A DNA stretch of 64,000 nt from positions 36,500 through 100,499 of the forward strand of contig JAMPHT010000003.1 of assembly GCA_023663285.1 (NCBI GenBank). The letters are read 5' to 3'. The DNA is from Bacillota bacterium. Its GTDB lineage: Bacteria > Bacillota > Clostridia > Lachnospirales > Lachnospiraceae. Positions 40,909 through 51,009 of this stretch are shown here, in pieces (positions within the stretch are counted from its first letter, which is position 1; every line of letters starts with the position of its first letter). The position numbers were made by a program, and so were the translations under genes. The notes beneath the pieces were generated by a model. The model saw only the letters and a program-made list of their open reading frames with translations, did no database searches and was not told the DNA's origin.

Positions 40909-42471
40909 TCACACTTCTCCGCCGTCCCTGACAAAATTCTCCGCGATCCCCATGACCATAAAGAGCAAAGGCGTACTTAAGACCTGCTGAAAGCCCGTCA
41001 GGGAAACGGTTCCGTACAGCACCAGCGCCAGGATCCCCGGCAGGAACTTACGATACCGCCTCAGACCGGAGACAAAGATCCCCAGATAACAGGCGCATCC
41101 CGCCAGACCCAGATTCAGAAGCTGGTTCAGCCACTCGTTATGGGCGTTTGCAAACACGGTTCCCGCCCATCTGCCGCCCAGCGCAGGCAAAGTCCCTGCG
41201 GCAAAGGCGGAGTACATATATTCCGCAAAGCAGTCCGGTCCTACTCCGAACAGCTTCTGCCAGATCCCGTTCTGTCCGAATCCCTGCAGGGTAAGCTTCC
41301 ACAGCTCTCCCCTTCCGTTGCCCCAGCCTCCTTCAAAGGAACCTCGCAAAGCAAAAAACAAGCCCCCGGTCATTCCCGCCAGAACCAGAACAGCCGACGC
41401 AGCTATAGCGGTACGCCGGATCACCCGCTGTTTATCTCCGTTACGAAGCAGCCGGCCAAGCAGGATATACATACCTGCCCCCATAGCTCCCAGCAGCCAC
41501 CAGCCCTGCCAGCGCGTCAGCATCCTGCTGAAGCCGTCCGGCGGGATCGCCTCTAAGGCTTCCTCGCCCAGCAGCTTCGCCAACAGCCCGTATACAGACA
41601 GCAGAAAGGATACCCCTGTCCCCAATGCAACGGCTCCCTGCAGCACTCTGCCGTCACCGATTCCCGCGATCATACACACGAAGAGGCATACCGCCACCAG
41701 CAGGATTCCGATGTCACTGCCCTGGATCATCAGCAGCGTCAGTCCCGTAACGCTTACGATATATGCCGCCAGCCGTTTAAAGCGGCCGCCGCTTTTTAAA
41801 TATACCGCCACCGGAACGGAAAGCGCCACACTGCAATATCCGCAAAACCAGTTGATATTTCCTATGGTGGACAGCATATGGCTGTACTCCCAATCCCCCG
41901 GACCATATCCTCTCATCAGACCGGAAAAATCCAGACCCAGCCGATGGCACATTCCCAATACAAATACCATAAAAGCAGCCGTCCCTCCCAGCAGGAGAGA
42001 GTACTGCTTTTTATTATAGCATCTGGAGACAAAAAAATAAATACCCACAAATAATAACTGGGACAATGCCCCCATATACCATTCATTATAACCAAGCCAC
42101 GCCGTAGTCTGATAGCGGCTGAGCAGGGCAGACAAAAGCACCCCGGCGCCATAGCAGAGCATCCAGATATCCACTGTGCTGAGCCTGCGTATGCGCCGGG
42201 AGCCTGATCCCGCTTCCTGTTCCGAAACCACCCCTGCGTCCGGCGGCAGCTCCGATCCGTCTCCGTACCTCTTCTTTCTGTGAAGCACAGCCTTTCGGAT
42301 ATTTTCATAAAGACCTGCGGCAAGCCAGATTCCCAGACAGAAACAGGCCAGATTCCGAAACAGGATATATTTGGTGTCCCCCAGCTTATAGTAAGTCCCG
42401 CCCGTATAGAGCGGCAGCGCCGCGGACAACCCGATCATCAGAAGATGACAAAGTAAACTTAAAAATTCCAT
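40909..42471 (-). CDS. O-antigen ligase-like membrane protein
   Basis: A 520-residue protein with about 12 spans and a Wzy/WaaL-type periplasmic loop. Characteristic segments are YQTTAWLGYNEWYMGALSQL, GYGPGDWEYSHMLSTIGNIN, and late in the protein FANAHNEWLNQLLNLGLAG, where the histidine is the usual essential residue. Such enzymes join or polymerise lipid-linked glycans outside the membrane. The ribosome site is weak. It starts six bases after dnaJ on the same strand and may be read through from the chaperone operon. Confidence 0.85.
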   Translation of the reverse strand: MEFLSLLCHLLMIGLSAALPLYTGGTYYKLGDTKYILFRNLACFCLGIWLAAGLYENIRKAVLHRKKRYGDGSELPPDAGVVSEQEAGSGSRRIRRLSTVDIWMLCYGAGVLLSALLSRYQTTAWLGYNEWYMGALSQLLFVGIYFFVSRCYNKKQYSLLLGGTAAFMVFVLGMCHRLGLDFSGLMRGYGPGDWEYSHMLSTIGNINWFCGYCSVALSVPVAVYLKSGGRFKRLAAYIVSVTGLTLLMIQGSDIGILLVAVCLFVCMIAGIGDGRVLQGAVALGTGVSFLLSVYGLLAKLLGEEALEAIPPDGFSRMLTRWQGWWLLGAMGAGMYILLGRLLRNGDKQRVIRRTAIAASAVLVLAGMTGGLFFALRGSFEGGWGNGRGELWKLTLQGFGQNGIWQKLFGVGPDCFAEYMYSAFAAGTLPALGGRWAGTVFANAHNEWLNQLLNLGLAGCACYLGIFVSGLRRYRKFLPGILALVLYGTVSLTGFQQVLSTPLLFMVMGIAENFVRDGGEV

Positions 42472-42477
42472 CTTATC

Positions 42478-43683
42478 TTATGGCCAGAACTTTCCTTTCT
42501 TGCCTTTCTTACCGTTTTTTCCGTTGTTATCCTTCGGATCCCCCTTGGATTCTCCCTCCGATTCCTGCTTTCCGGACGCTTTGGCTGCGGCGTTCAGCGT
42601 GTCGCCGGTCATTTCGTCAAACTGCTTCAACAGCTCCTTTGCCTCCGGCTTCAGCTTATCGGGAACCTGCACCACCAGCGTCACATAATGGTCGCCCCTT
42701 ACATCCTTATTTCTCCAGGAAGGCACACCCTTTCCGCGCAGGCGGACTCTCGTATCCGTCTGCGTGCCGGGCTTCACGTCGTAGATCACCTTTCCGTCAA
42801 CCGTATCGATCAGGATCTCACCGCCCAGAGCAGCAACCGCAAAGGACATGGGCACTGTGGAATAAATGTCAAAATCCTGTCTCTGGAAGATAGGATGGCG
42901 TCCCACAATGACCTCAATGAGCACATCCCCTCTGGGACCGCCGTTGACGCCGGGCTCGCCCAGGCCGGGCATACGGGTGGACTGCCCGTTGTCAATGCCT
43001 GCGGGAATATCCACGGAATAACGCTTTTTCATGGAAATGAACCCTGTTCCGTGACAATCGACGCACTTATCCTTGATTATCTTACCGGTTCCCTGACAGT
43101 CGGGGCAGGTCTGCACATTTTGAACCGTGCCGAAAAAGCTCTGGGTGCGGGTGACTACCTGGCCCTTACCGCCGCAGGTGGAACAGGTCTGGGCGCTGGT
43201 CCCCGGCTTTGCACCGCTGCCGTTACAGGTCTTACAGGTCTCCTTCACCGTCAGATCGATTTCTTTCTTACAGCCGAACACGGCCTCCTCAAAGGAAATA
43301 CGCACGCTGGCTCTTAAGTTTGCCCCCTTCATGGGGCCATTGCTCCGCCCCCGGCTCCTTCCGCCGCCGAAGAGGTCGCCGAATATATCGCCGAATATAT
43401 CGCCAAAATCAGCGCCGCTGAAGTCAAAGCCGCCGAATCCGCCTGCGCCGCCCTCAAATGCCGCATGGCCGAACTGGTCATATTGACGCTTCTTTTCCGG
43501 GTCGCTTAAAACGGCATATGCCTCCGAAGCTTCCTTGAACTTCTTCTCCGCCTCCGCATCTCCCGGATTCATATCCGGATGGTACTTTTTGGCAAGCACA
43601 CGATATGCCTTTTTGATCGCCGCCTCATCCGCATTTTTGTCAACGCCAAGAACCTCGTAATAGTCCCTCTTCTGCTCTGCCAT
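42478..43683 (-). CDS. dnaJ: chaperone protein DnaJ
   Basis: About 401 residues from ATG 43683 (start of [16 protein letters not shown]). The J domain carries HPD ([11 protein letters not shown]), followed by a Gly/Phe-rich linker, four CxxCxGxG zinc repeats ([32 protein letters not shown]), substrate-binding domains and a Lys/Gly-rich tail. It is the DnaK co-chaperone and last of the hrcA-grpE-dnaK-dnaJ operon. An 18-residue-scale Gly/Lys/Asn-rich extension at the C terminus (ending [10 protein letters not shown]) is lineage-specific. Confidence 0.97.
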   Translation of the reverse strand: MAEQKRDYYEVLGVDKNADEAAIKKAYRVLAKKYHPDMNPGDAEAEKKFKEASEAYAVLSDPEKKRQYDQFGHAAFEGGAGGFGGFDFSGADFGDIFGDIFGDLFGGGRSRGRSNGPMKGANLRASVRISFEEAVFGCKKEIDLTVKETCKTCNGSGAKPGTSAQTCSTCGGKGQVVTRTQSFFGTVQNVQTCPDCQGTGKIIKDKCVDCHGTGFISMKKRYSVDIPAGIDNGQSTRMPGLGEPGVNGGPRGDVLIEVIVGRHPIFQRQDFDIYSTVPMSFAVAALGGEILIDTVDGKVIYDVKPGTQTDTRVRLRGKGVPSWRNKDVRGDHYVTLVVQVPDKLKPEAKELLKQFDEMTGDTLNAAAKASGKQESEGESKGDPKDNNGKNGKKGKKGKFWP

Positions 43684-43746
43684 AACACACCTCACCACAG
43701 CCTCCGGCTTTCGGCTCTGCTCTTCTTATACTTTCTGTCATGCCTG

Positions 43747-43778
43747 CGCAAAGAGGTGGGCTAAAGCCCCCTCTTGCG
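43747..43778 (-). other. strong hairpin between dnaK and dnaJ
   Basis: An almost perfect inverted repeat of about 15 bp (CGCAAGAGG...CCTCTTTGCG with inner GGGCT/AGCCC) in the 99-base gap. There is no T run after it, so it is more likely an mRNA processing or stabilising structure than a full terminator; dnaJ still follows in the operon. Confidence 0.65.
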
Positions 43779-43782
43779 TTCT

Positions 43783-45669
43783 TCAGACTTCTCTGAAATC
43801 TCCGTCAATGACGTCATCTTCGGGAGCGGAAGCTCCGCCGCCCATGTCGGGGCCCGCGCTGCCTCCCATGCCGCTCATGTCAGGACCTGCGCCGCCCTGT
43901 GCCTGCTGCATATTCTCATACATTTTGGTAAACAGAGACTGCGCGCTGTTTGTCAGCTTCTCCTTTGCCGCTCTCAGCTCATCCAGATCGCTGTCGCTCA
44001 TCTCCTGGTCCTTTGTTCTCTCCAGGATCGCCTTCACCGCGTCAAGATCCGCCTGAACGGATGACTTGTCGCTGTCGCTGATCTTGTCGCCCACCTCTTT
44101 CAACGCATTCTCTGTCTGGAATACAAAGGAATCCGCATCATTTCTGGCCTCGACAGCCTCTTTTCTCTTCTTGTCCTGGGCTTCAAACTCCGCTGCTTCC
44201 TTCACTGCCCTGTCGATCTCATCATCGGACATATTGGAGCCTGCGGTGATGGTGATGTGCTGCTCCTTGCCTGTGCCCAGATCCTTTGCGGACACGTTTA
44301 CAATACCGTTGGCGTCGATGTCAAAGGTGACCTCGATCTGAGGCACACCCCTTCTTGCAGCGGGAATTCCATCCAGACGGAACTGTCCCAAAAGCTTGTT
44401 ATCCTTTACAAACTGTCTCTCACCCTGTACCACCACAATGTCAACAGCGGTCTGATTGTCCGCCGCGGTAGAGAATATCTGGCTCTTCTTGGTGGGGATG
44501 GTGGTATTCCTCTCAATCAGTCTGGTGGCCACACCGCCCATGGTCTCAATGGACAGGGACAGAGGGGTCACATCCAGCAGCAGGATATCGCCTGCGCCCG
44601 CATCGCCGGCCAGCTTGCCGCCCTGTACGGAAGCGCCGATGGCCACGCACTCATCGGGATTCAGGGTCTTGCTGGGCTCTTTGCCGGTCAGCTGCTTTAC
44701 CTTATCCTGTACGGCGGGAATACGGGTGGAACCGCCCACCAGAAGCACCTGGCCCAAGTCCGCGTTGGTCAGACCCGCATCCTTCATGGCGTTCTGAACG
44801 GGAACAGCCGTTTTTTCCACCAGGTCACGGGTCAGATCATCAAACTGGGCACGGCTCAGGTTCATGTCAAAGTGCTTGGGGCCCTCTGCGGTGGCCGTGA
44901 TGAAAGGCAGGTTGATGTTGGTGGTCATGGCGCTGGAAAGCTCCTTCTTTGCCTTCTCCGCCGCCTCCTTCAGCCTCTGCATCGCCATCTTGTCGCCGGA
45001 AAGGTCAACGCCCTCCGCCTTCTTGAACTCCGCAAGCATCCACTGGATGATCTTATTGTCGAAATCGTCGCCGCCCAGATGGGTGTCGCCGTTGGTAGCC
45101 ATTACCTCGATCACGCCGTCGCCGATGTCGATGATGGATACGTCAAAGGTGCCGCCGCCCAGGTCATACACCATGATCTTCTGCTCTTTCTCATTGTCAA
45201 GACCGTAAGCCAGAGCTGCAGCGGTGGGCTCGTTGATGATACGCTTTACGTCCAGGCCCGCGATCTTGCCTGCGTCCTTGGTTGCCTGGCGCTGTGCGTC
45301 GTTAAAATACGCGGGAACGGTGATGACCGCCTCCGTCACCTTCTCGCCCAGATAGCTTTCCGCATCCGCCTTCAGCTTCTGCAGGATCATTGCGGAGATC
45401 TGCTGAGGCGAATATTTCTTGTCGTCAATAGTACGGCCTCTGTCTGTACCCATATCTCTCTTGATAGAAGCAATGGTCTTTTCAGAGTTCGTAACAGCCT
45501 GACGCTTTGCAGGCTCGCCTACCAGCCTCTCGCCGGTCTTTGTGAAGGCCACTACGGAAGGAGTGGTCCTCGCGCCCTCTGCGTTTGCGATGACAGTGGG
45601 CTTGCCGCCCTCCATGACCGCCACGCAGCTGTTTGTCGTTCCCAAATCAATACCGATGATCTTACTCAT
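43783..45669 (-). CDS. dnaK: chaperone protein DnaK (Hsp70)
   Basis: A 628-residue Hsp70. ATPase-domain motifs are [30 protein letters not shown] and [13 protein letters not shown]. The linker and substrate-binding domain follow ([19 protein letters not shown]), then the helical lid and a Gly/Met-rich tail. It lacks the ~24-residue insertion of Gram-negative DnaK in the first domain, as usual in Bacillota. AGGAGG precedes the start. Confidence 0.98.
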   Translation of the reverse strand: MSKIIGIDLGTTNSCVAVMEGGKPTVIANAEGARTTPSVVAFTKTGERLVGEPAKRQAVTNSEKTIASIKRDMGTDRGRTIDDKKYSPQQISAMILQKLKADAESYLGEKVTEAVITVPAYFNDAQRQATKDAGKIAGLDVKRIINEPTAAALAYGLDNEKEQKIMVYDLGGGTFDVSIIDIGDGVIEVMATNGDTHLGGDDFDNKIIQWMLAEFKKAEGVDLSGDKMAMQRLKEAAEKAKKELSSAMTTNINLPFITATAEGPKHFDMNLSRAQFDDLTRDLVEKTAVPVQNAMKDAGLTNADLGQVLLVGGSTRIPAVQDKVKQLTGKEPSKTLNPDECVAIGASVQGGKLAGDAGAGDILLLDVTPLSLSIETMGGVATRLIERNTTIPTKKSQIFSTAADNQTAVDIVVVQGERQFVKDNKLLGQFRLDGIPAARRGVPQIEVTFDIDANGIVNVSAKDLGTGKEQHITITAGSNMSDDEIDRAVKEAAEFEAQDKKRKEAVEARNDADSFVFQTENALKEVGDKISDSDKSSVQADLDAVKAILERTKDQEMSDSDLDELRAAKEKLTNSAQSLFTKMYENMQQAQGGAGPDMSGMGGSAGPDMGGGASAPEDDVIDGDFREV

Positions 45670-45742
45670 TTTTCATTTCCTCCTACTATATACTATATGC
45701 TATGTTTTTCTGGTTACTCTCTTACATTTTTCCCGACCGACT

Positions 45743-46441
45743 TTAAGTCGCCACAGCTACCATGGAATGTCGGACCACGCTGTCATGGTAGGTGTAACCC
45801 TTCTGAAGCTCCTGGGCCACCACGCCGGATTCATACTCGCTGTCCTCCACCTGCATCACCGCATTGTGGAGATTGGGGTCAAATTCCCGTCCTACCGCCT
45901 CAATGGGCTTGACGCCTATATTTTCAAGCTCCGTCAGCATCTGCCTGTAAATGCGGTTCATGCCGTCCACGAAGGGATCCTCCTTTTTATCCTCCGGCAC
46001 CGTGGCCAGCCCTCTCTCGAAATTGTCCACTACAGGCAGGATCTTCTCGATCACACTTCTAGCGCCGGTCTCAAACATGGCCTGCTTTTCCTTCTCCGTC
46101 CGGTTGCGGAAGTTTTCAAATTCCGCAAGCTGGCGCTTTACCTTATCTTCCAGCTGTGCGATCTGTTCTTTGCAGGCTTCTGTCTTTTTGTCCGCCCTGG
46201 CCTGCTTCTTTGCCTTCCTTCCGGTCAGAGGTTCCTTTTCTTCCGGCGAAGCCTCCTGATCCGGAAAATCCTCTTCCTCTCCGGCGGCTTTATCGTCAGT
46301 CTCCCGCTCCCCGGCATTCCGGTCGCCGCCCGTCCCCTGCTGCTCCTTTTCCGGCGCGCCGCTGTCCGCTTCGCGCCCGTCGCTGCCGTCGGACACCTCC
46401 GCCTGTTCTTCCTCCAATATTTCCTTTTCCTGTTCTTCCAT
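45743..46441 (-). CDS. grpE: nucleotide exchange factor GrpE
   Basis: 232 residues from ATG 46441 (GGAGAG upstream). A long, low-complexity acidic head (~80 residues rich in Glu, Gly and Asp) is followed by a coiled coil and the GrpE core: LAEFENFRNRTEKEKQ, KILPVVDNFERGLA, and the C-terminal beta domain with GREFDPNLHNAVMQVED. It releases ADP from DnaK. It lies between hrcA and dnaK, 46 bases from hrcA. Confidence 0.96.
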   Translation of the reverse strand: MEEQEKEILEEEQAEVSDGSDGREADSGAPEKEQQGTGGDRNAGERETDDKAAGEEEDFPDQEASPEEKEPLTGRKAKKQARADKKTEACKEQIAQLEDKVKRQLAEFENFRNRTEKEKQAMFETGARSVIEKILPVVDNFERGLATVPEDKKEDPFVDGMNRIYRQMLTELENIGVKPIEAVGREFDPNLHNAVMQVEDSEYESGVVAQELQKGYTYHDSVVRHSMVAVAT

Positions 46442-46487
46442 ATAGCGCTCTCCATTCCGCCGCCTGAAACGGCACAAATTCTTATTC

Positions 46488-47528
46488 TCATCGGGATGAG
46501 GCGTCATCCCTGTACAACTCGTCAAGCTGCGTCTGTATGGTCCTCAGCGTACCGACCACCTTGTCATAGTCCATTCTCTTGGGGCCCACGATACCGATGG
46601 TTCCTTTCATGCCGCCGCCCAGCTCATAGGTGGCTGTCACCACACTGCAGTCCCGCATACTCTGCACCGGCGATTCTTCTCCGATGTAGACCTGTATCCC
46701 TGTGCCCCCGCCGCTGTCAAAGGTCTCCTGAAGCAATTCTCCAAGCTGCTGCTTTTCCTCAAAGGTATTGATCAGCTCGCTTGCCTTTTCCTGGTCAGCC
46801 AGTTCGGGATACCGGAATATATTGTTGGTGCCGCTGGTGTATATCTCCAGGGCCTCCTCGGCTCTGATCGCCTCTCCCACCGCATCAATGACCCCGCTGA
46901 CAATATCGCTGTGAAGCCCTGCCTGCTGCTTCATAACAGCTATCATGCCGAGATTGATCTCATCTATGCACAGACCGCCCAGAGTGGTATTCAGCAGGAT
47001 ATTCAGCTTCAGCAGCGTCTCATCCGACATTTCCTCATCGACCCGGAGAATGTTGTTTTTGATCACATTTCCCTCGATCACGATGACTGCCAGTATCTGA
47101 TGCACATCCACTCTGGAAAGCTGAATGAATTTCAGCTTGTTCCTCTTGGTCTGAGGCGCTGAGACCATGGTAGCGTACTGGGTATTCTGAGCAAGCACCT
47201 TAGCCACCTGCTTCAGCAGAAGCTCCATCTTGTCCTGACGCTCCACCAGCATTTCCTTCATCTCCACCACTTCTCTGGTCTTTTCCTCCATCATGGTGTC
47301 AACGTACAGGCGATATCCCTTATCGGAAGGGATCCTGCCCGCGGAGGTGTGAGGCTGGAGGATATATCCCATCTCCTCCAGGTCAGCCATCTCGTTCCGG
47401 ATGGTAGCTGAGCTCAGGTTCAGGTCAGTGTACTTGGAAATGGTTCTGCTGCCCACCGGCTCCCCTGTTTCCAGGTAATTGCGGATGACTGCCTGCAGGA
47501 TCTTCTTCTTTCTCTCATCCAGCTCCAC
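46488..47528 (-). CDS. hrcA: heat-inducible transcription repressor HrcA
   Basis: About 346 residues. The GTG at 47528 (AAGGGAAGG upstream) is preferred because the ATG at 47561 lies inside the CIRCE operator. The N-terminal winged helix (LQAVIRNYLETGEPVGSRTI, ATIRNEMADLEEMGY, LQPHTSAGRIPSDKGYR) and the GAF-like core (MKGTIGIVGPKRMDYDKV) are typical. It binds CIRCE with help from GroEL and represses this operon at normal temperature. Confidence 0.96.
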   Translation of the reverse strand: MELDERKKKILQAVIRNYLETGEPVGSRTISKYTDLNLSSATIRNEMADLEEMGYILQPHTSAGRIPSDKGYRLYVDTMMEEKTREVVEMKEMLVERQDKMELLLKQVAKVLAQNTQYATMVSAPQTKRNKLKFIQLSRVDVHQILAVIVIEGNVIKNNILRVDEEMSDETLLKLNILLNTTLGGLCIDEINLGMIAVMKQQAGLHSDIVSGVIDAVGEAIRAEEALEIYTSGTNNIFRYPELADQEKASELINTFEEKQQLGELLQETFDSGGGTGIQVYIGEESPVQSMRDCSVVTATYELGGGMKGTIGIVGPKRMDYDKVVGTLRTIQTQLDELYRDDASSR

Positions 47529-47550
47529 TTCTGCACCTTCCCTTCTGTTA

Positions 47551-47577
47551 TTAGCACTCATTTGAGGGGAGTGCTAA
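47551..47577. promoter_or_regulatory. CIRCE operator
   Basis: A perfect TTAGCACTC, nine bases, GAGTGCTAA. It is the HrcA binding site in the leader of hrcA-grpE-dnaK-dnaJ. Confidence 0.98.
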
Positions 47578-47591
47578 CACCCATTGACATA

Positions 47592-47620
47592 AAAATAGCA
47601 CCAAGGTTATCTGTTGTCAA
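47592..47620 (-). promoter_or_regulatory. sigma-A promoter of the hrcA operon
   Basis: On the minus strand TTGACA (47615-47620) and TATTTT (47592-47597) are 17 bases apart, with CIRCE about 15 bases downstream of the -10. Confidence 0.75.
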
Positions 47621-47683
47621 CTAATTTTCCCCAAAAAAATATAAATAAATTATAAAACCGGACACTGCGCCTGTCGGACACAC

Positions 47684-47722
47684 AAAAAAACGCCACATCT
47701 CCATCCGGAAAATGCGGCGTTT
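47684..47722 (-). terminator. intrinsic terminator after the DUF6465 gene
   Basis: On the minus strand an 11-bp stem (AAACGCCGCAT with ATGTGGCGTTT) followed by a T run, 38 bases after the gene stop. Confidence 0.85.
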
Positions 47723-47759
47723 CTTAATACCGTTTTTGATTATTTGCCGAAGCCTGCGG

Positions 47760-48218
47760 TCAAATGTAAAAGCTTCCGGCAAAATCCTTGTTCATCACAT
47801 AGTAAGCCGTATTCTCCTCCGGCTTGACATACAGCTCGATGCTGGTAAGCTCACCCAGCTTCTGCTTCAGGTCGTACTTCCATACGTCCCTTGCCATCTT
47901 CACCAGGTCCTCTTCGGAATAAGACTTGCCTGAGAACTGGAGACATACAGAGCTCTTAAGCCCTGCCTTCTTTCCCGCTGCTTTCTTTGCAGTGGTTTTC
48001 TTTGCAGGTCCTCTCTTGCCGGTTCCCTTCTTTTCCGTCTCCTTCTTTGCAGGCTCTGCCTTTACTGCTGCAGCAGCCGGAGCTGCCGCTTTTTTCTCTT
48101 CAGCCTTAACGACGGGCTTTACCGCCGCTTTCTCTTCCGTCTTGGGCGCAGTAGTCTTAACAGCCGCCTCCGCAGCTTTTACTTCCGGTTTTACAGTTGC
48201 TTTCTTTGCTGGTGCCAT
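47760..48218 (-). CDS. DUF6465 family protein with Ala/Lys-rich N-terminal tail
   Basis: A 152-residue protein. The first ~90 residues are low complexity, rich in Ala, Lys, Pro and Glu, like a histone-type tail (KKGTGKRGPAKKTTAKKAAG). The last ~65 form a compact domain (SSVCLQFSGKSYSEEDLVKM, KLGELTSIELYVKPEENTAY) that I associate with DUF6465. Function unknown; the basic tail could bind DNA or RNA. It is monocistronic, with a consensus promoter, AAGGAGGGAG ribosome site and its own terminator. Confidence 0.8.
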   Translation of the reverse strand: MAPAKKATVKPEVKAAEAAVKTTAPKTEEKAAVKPVVKAEEKKAAAPAAAAVKAEPAKKETEKKGTGKRGPAKKTTAKKAAGKKAGLKSSVCLQFSGKSYSEEDLVKMARDVWKYDLKQKLGELTSIELYVKPEENTAYYVMNKDFAGSFYI

Positions 48219-48313
48219 AAACTATTCTCCCTCCTTATAGTTGGTTATGACATTACGTTAAATGATCTTAAAAAAACTTAAACTCCTCAAATAAGCTTAT
48301 GCTTATCGGAGAT

Positions 48314-48342
48314 ATTTTACTTCTTTTCCCGATAAATGTCAA
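48314..48342 (-). promoter_or_regulatory. sigma-A promoter of the DUF6465 gene
   Basis: On the minus strand TTGACA (48337-48342) and TAAAAT (48314-48319), 17 bases apart, directly after the deacetylase stop. The ~95-base leader to the gene is AT-rich. Confidence 0.75.
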
Positions 48343-48353
48343 CAAAAAATATT

Positions 48354-49106
48354 TTAAAACGGCTTCTGCCATTCCTTAAAGGTACAGAAACGGATGTCCC
48401 TTTTCTGCGCCTCCTCAAGCAATATTTTCAACCGTGCCGGGGCAATACACCAGGCGCCCCCGTCAGCGATCGCATGAGAATACATGGCTGTTACGGCGCC
48501 CGGCCCCTCCTCGCAAAACCTGTCAAGTATCTTCACGATTTTCTCCCTGAACACCTCATCCGACTCAAAATATATATTGTCCAGCGGATAGGCCTCTATA
48601 AAACAGTGCTGTATATCCGCCTTTGACTTCACATCATAATACCAGGCGCCTCTCACCGTATTATAATACTGCAGCAATTCCTCGTTCATCCATTCCTCAT
48701 AGTTCCCGCCGGGATAAGCAAAAGAAGTAAGTTCTATTCCCTTTTCGCGGAAAATCTCTATCGGCGCAATAGCCTCTTCATAAAATTCTTCATAAGAAGC
48801 CGCTTTCAGATCTATATGACTCCTTGTGTGATATCCGATTTCATGTCCTCTCTCAATAGCCTCGTAGCAGAAATCCGTGGGCTCCGTTATAGTTACAAAA
48901 AAAGTGACCTTGGCATCATATTCATCAAACAGATCAAAATACTCTCTCCAGGTATCCGCATTGTAATCGTCAAAGGCAAGCAATATCACCTTCTGATTCG
49001 CCACACGCACCCTGTAGACCTTATATGCGATCAGGCTGGCTGCCCCCCCCAAAAGCACTATTACCAGTATAATGATCCCCAGCTTTTTGCCCGGCTTCGT
49101 TTTCAT
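48354..49106 (-). CDS. membrane-anchored polysaccharide deacetylase (NodB fold)
   Basis: About 250 residues from ATG 49106 (AAGGAGG nine bases before). An N-terminal membrane anchor (GKKLGIIILVIVLLGG) precedes a NodB domain: LAFDDYNADTWREYFDLFD (catalytic Asp pair), HEIGYHTRSHIDL (the H-x3-H metal site) and FAYPGGNYEEW. It would remove N-acetyl or O-acetyl groups from a cell-surface glycan. Last gene of the VTC-DUF4956-CotH-deacetylase set, starting 17 bases after cotH. Confidence 0.87.
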   Translation of the reverse strand: MKTKPGKKLGIIILVIVLLGGAASLIAYKVYRVRVANQKVILLAFDDYNADTWREYFDLFDEYDAKVTFFVTITEPTDFCYEAIERGHEIGYHTRSHIDLKAASYEEFYEEAIAPIEIFREKGIELTSFAYPGGNYEEWMNEELLQYYNTVRGAWYYDVKSKADIQHCFIEAYPLDNIYFESDEVFREKIVKILDRFCEEGPGAVTAMYSHAIADGGAWCIAPARLKILLEEAQKRDIRFCTFKEWQKPF

Positions 49107-49123
49107 CGTCATGCTCCTCCTTA

Positions 49124-50980
49124 TCACCTTTTCTCAAACACCGCCTGCAGCGTCAGACCGCCCTCAGGGATCTCCACCGTCAGCGTCTCTTCCTGCGCTG
49201 CGGTCCCGCCGTCGCCGCCTATCCGCCACTCTTTAAAACGGTATCCGCTGTTTGCCACCGCCGTGACAGTCACGGGATAATCCGTAAAATAACTGCCACT
49301 CCACTCTCCCTCTGACAGATCGGGTTCTATGGTATTCAGCAGAAGCTTTCCTCCCGCAGCATCGTTGACAGACAGGAGCAGAGTCTCCCTGCTTCCCGTG
49401 AGTCCGAATTCCTCTGCAAGACATTCTGTGATAAACTCTGTTCTGGCAGGGAAAAATTTCTCCGCCCAATCCTGCTGCATCCCCCACCATTCCGGGGTGA
49501 TCTCCCAGCTCTCCATGGCCGCTGCTCCCCGCTCCGCCGTAAGATCCGTGTTGACCATATCCATAAAGCTTAGTACAAACTGCCTGCAGAACAACGGGTT
49601 CTGCCGCAGCGCCACATACATGGGCCGGGTGTTAAAAGCGCCTCCCGCATAATGGGTATCCAGAGTGAAGGTATTGATCTCCTCCATGTAAAAGCCATAG
49701 TCCAGATTTTCCAGATCCAAATCATACAACCCCCAGCGCCAGCGGCCGTCCTCATATTCTCCCGGACCGATCCTTCTGGCTCTCCAGCACAGGCAGTTTT
49801 TTGTTTCATTATAGTCAAGATTGGCAAAGTACACATTGACGCAGGAAAAGTCAATATAGCTCTGAATGTCCATCAGCCTGTCCAGCTGCTCATAAGATGC
49901 CTCCGTCGACATATCATGCGTATTCAGGAAATCATAGACCGCCTGATACAGCTCTATATCCTCCGCCTCTCCGGCAGCCAGCGCTCCTGCTTTCACGATC
50001 ACCACATTGTCGTCGTCTACCCCGTATTTTTCCTGAAAATACTTTCTGCTGTATTTCTCCTGGGCTATTGTGATATACCATACCGCTCCGTTCAGGTACA
50101 CGATACACTCCTTTGACTCCGCGGAGGCTATATCCCTGTCCTGCACCAGATGCTGAATATAACCGTTCATAAAACCGGAGCGCAATACAAAAGAATGACA
50201 TCTGTCCTCACCGAATACAGGAGCGTCAAACCAGCTGCTGCCGCCGTATTTCTTTCTGGCATAGACGGAAAAACGCTTATTTTGAGTGTTTCTCATGGAG
50301 GCTCCCTGAATACGGATACCCACCGGCTGCTGCAAAATACTATTTCCCTGAAACAGCTCCAGCACCGCAGGTCTTTCCCATTCTTCTCCCCTTTGCATAA
50401 AATTTGCAGTGGGCGCCTCTCCCGACTGCTCCCCCAGATACCAGTCGTCGTATGCCTTACCCGTCACATATATTCCGTTCTCGCCAAACAGATCCTCAGG
50501 ATCCGCCACCAGGGACACTATCAGCTTATCCCTGTAGAAAGCTTCCCCGATAAAATAAGTGGCCGTCACGGTATCGCTGACCTGCCCGTCCTCATAGACG
50601 GCCACGGCCCGAACCACAGTGGCCCCGCCGGAATGGACTTCTTCTTCCTTACCTGACCAGTCCAGCACCGCGTTAGGAACGACTGTCACGTCCGAAGCCC
50701 CGCCTCGGTATGTGATCTCCAGAGGCTCCGTATACGGCAGCGAGGCAGGGCCGGGCGTCCCTCCGTCCAGCGTATAATAGATCTGCGCTCCCTCCGGCGC
50801 GCTTATCGCAAGCATAAACGGCTCATCATAAAATCCGCTCTCCACAGACAGCACCGGCGCCGTCCGATCCCCTCTTCCGCCTTCCTTCGCAGAAGCTGCA
50901 AGCTCCCGGCTGATCTCGATCAAAAACAGAGACGCCGCCACAGTCATAAAAATGACTACCGCCGCAGCAGCCTTTTTCAT
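49124..50980 (-). CDS. CotH kinase-family surface protein
   Basis: About 618 residues from ATG 50980 (GGGAGGG upstream). A membrane anchor or signal segment (AAAAVVIFMTVAASLFLIEI) is followed by a chitobiase-type beta-sandwich (QIYYTLDGGTPGPASLPYTE), then the CotH kinase-like domain: GIRIQGASMRNTQNKRFSVY, a central RKYFQEKYGVDDDNVVIVKAG, and WRWGLYDLDLENLDYGFY with the acidic catalytic pair. A C-terminal InlB-repeat-like module ends the protein (YPVTVTAVANSGYRFKEWRI). CotH in Bacillus phosphorylates spore-coat proteins; here the anchored form points to a surface target. Confidence 0.88.
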   Translation of the reverse strand: MKKAAAAVVIFMTVAASLFLIEISRELAASAKEGGRGDRTAPVLSVESGFYDEPFMLAISAPEGAQIYYTLDGGTPGPASLPYTEPLEITYRGGASDVTVVPNAVLDWSGKEEEVHSGGATVVRAVAVYEDGQVSDTVTATYFIGEAFYRDKLIVSLVADPEDLFGENGIYVTGKAYDDWYLGEQSGEAPTANFMQRGEEWERPAVLELFQGNSILQQPVGIRIQGASMRNTQNKRFSVYARKKYGGSSWFDAPVFGEDRCHSFVLRSGFMNGYIQHLVQDRDIASAESKECIVYLNGAVWYITIAQEKYSRKYFQEKYGVDDDNVVIVKAGALAAGEAEDIELYQAVYDFLNTHDMSTEASYEQLDRLMDIQSYIDFSCVNVYFANLDYNETKNCLCWRARRIGPGEYEDGRWRWGLYDLDLENLDYGFYMEEINTFTLDTHYAGGAFNTRPMYVALRQNPLFCRQFVLSFMDMVNTDLTAERGAAAMESWEITPEWWGMQQDWAEKFFPARTEFITECLAEEFGLTGSRETLLLSVNDAAGGKLLLNTIEPDLSEGEWSGSYFTDYPVTVTAVANSGYRFKEWRIGGDGGTAAQEETLTVEIPEGGLTLQAVFEKR

Positions 50981-51009
50981 CGTCACACCCTCCCATATCT
51001 ATTCGCCAA

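Noticed and set aside
44257-45912. A long plus-strand open frame opposite dnaK
   Set aside because: It is the antisense shadow of dnaK, whose protein is unmistakable. It has no ribosome site and no recognisable domain.
47528-47561. hrcA start at ATG 47561
   Set aside because: That ATG lies within the perfect CIRCE operator and lacks a ribosome site; GTG 47528 has one.
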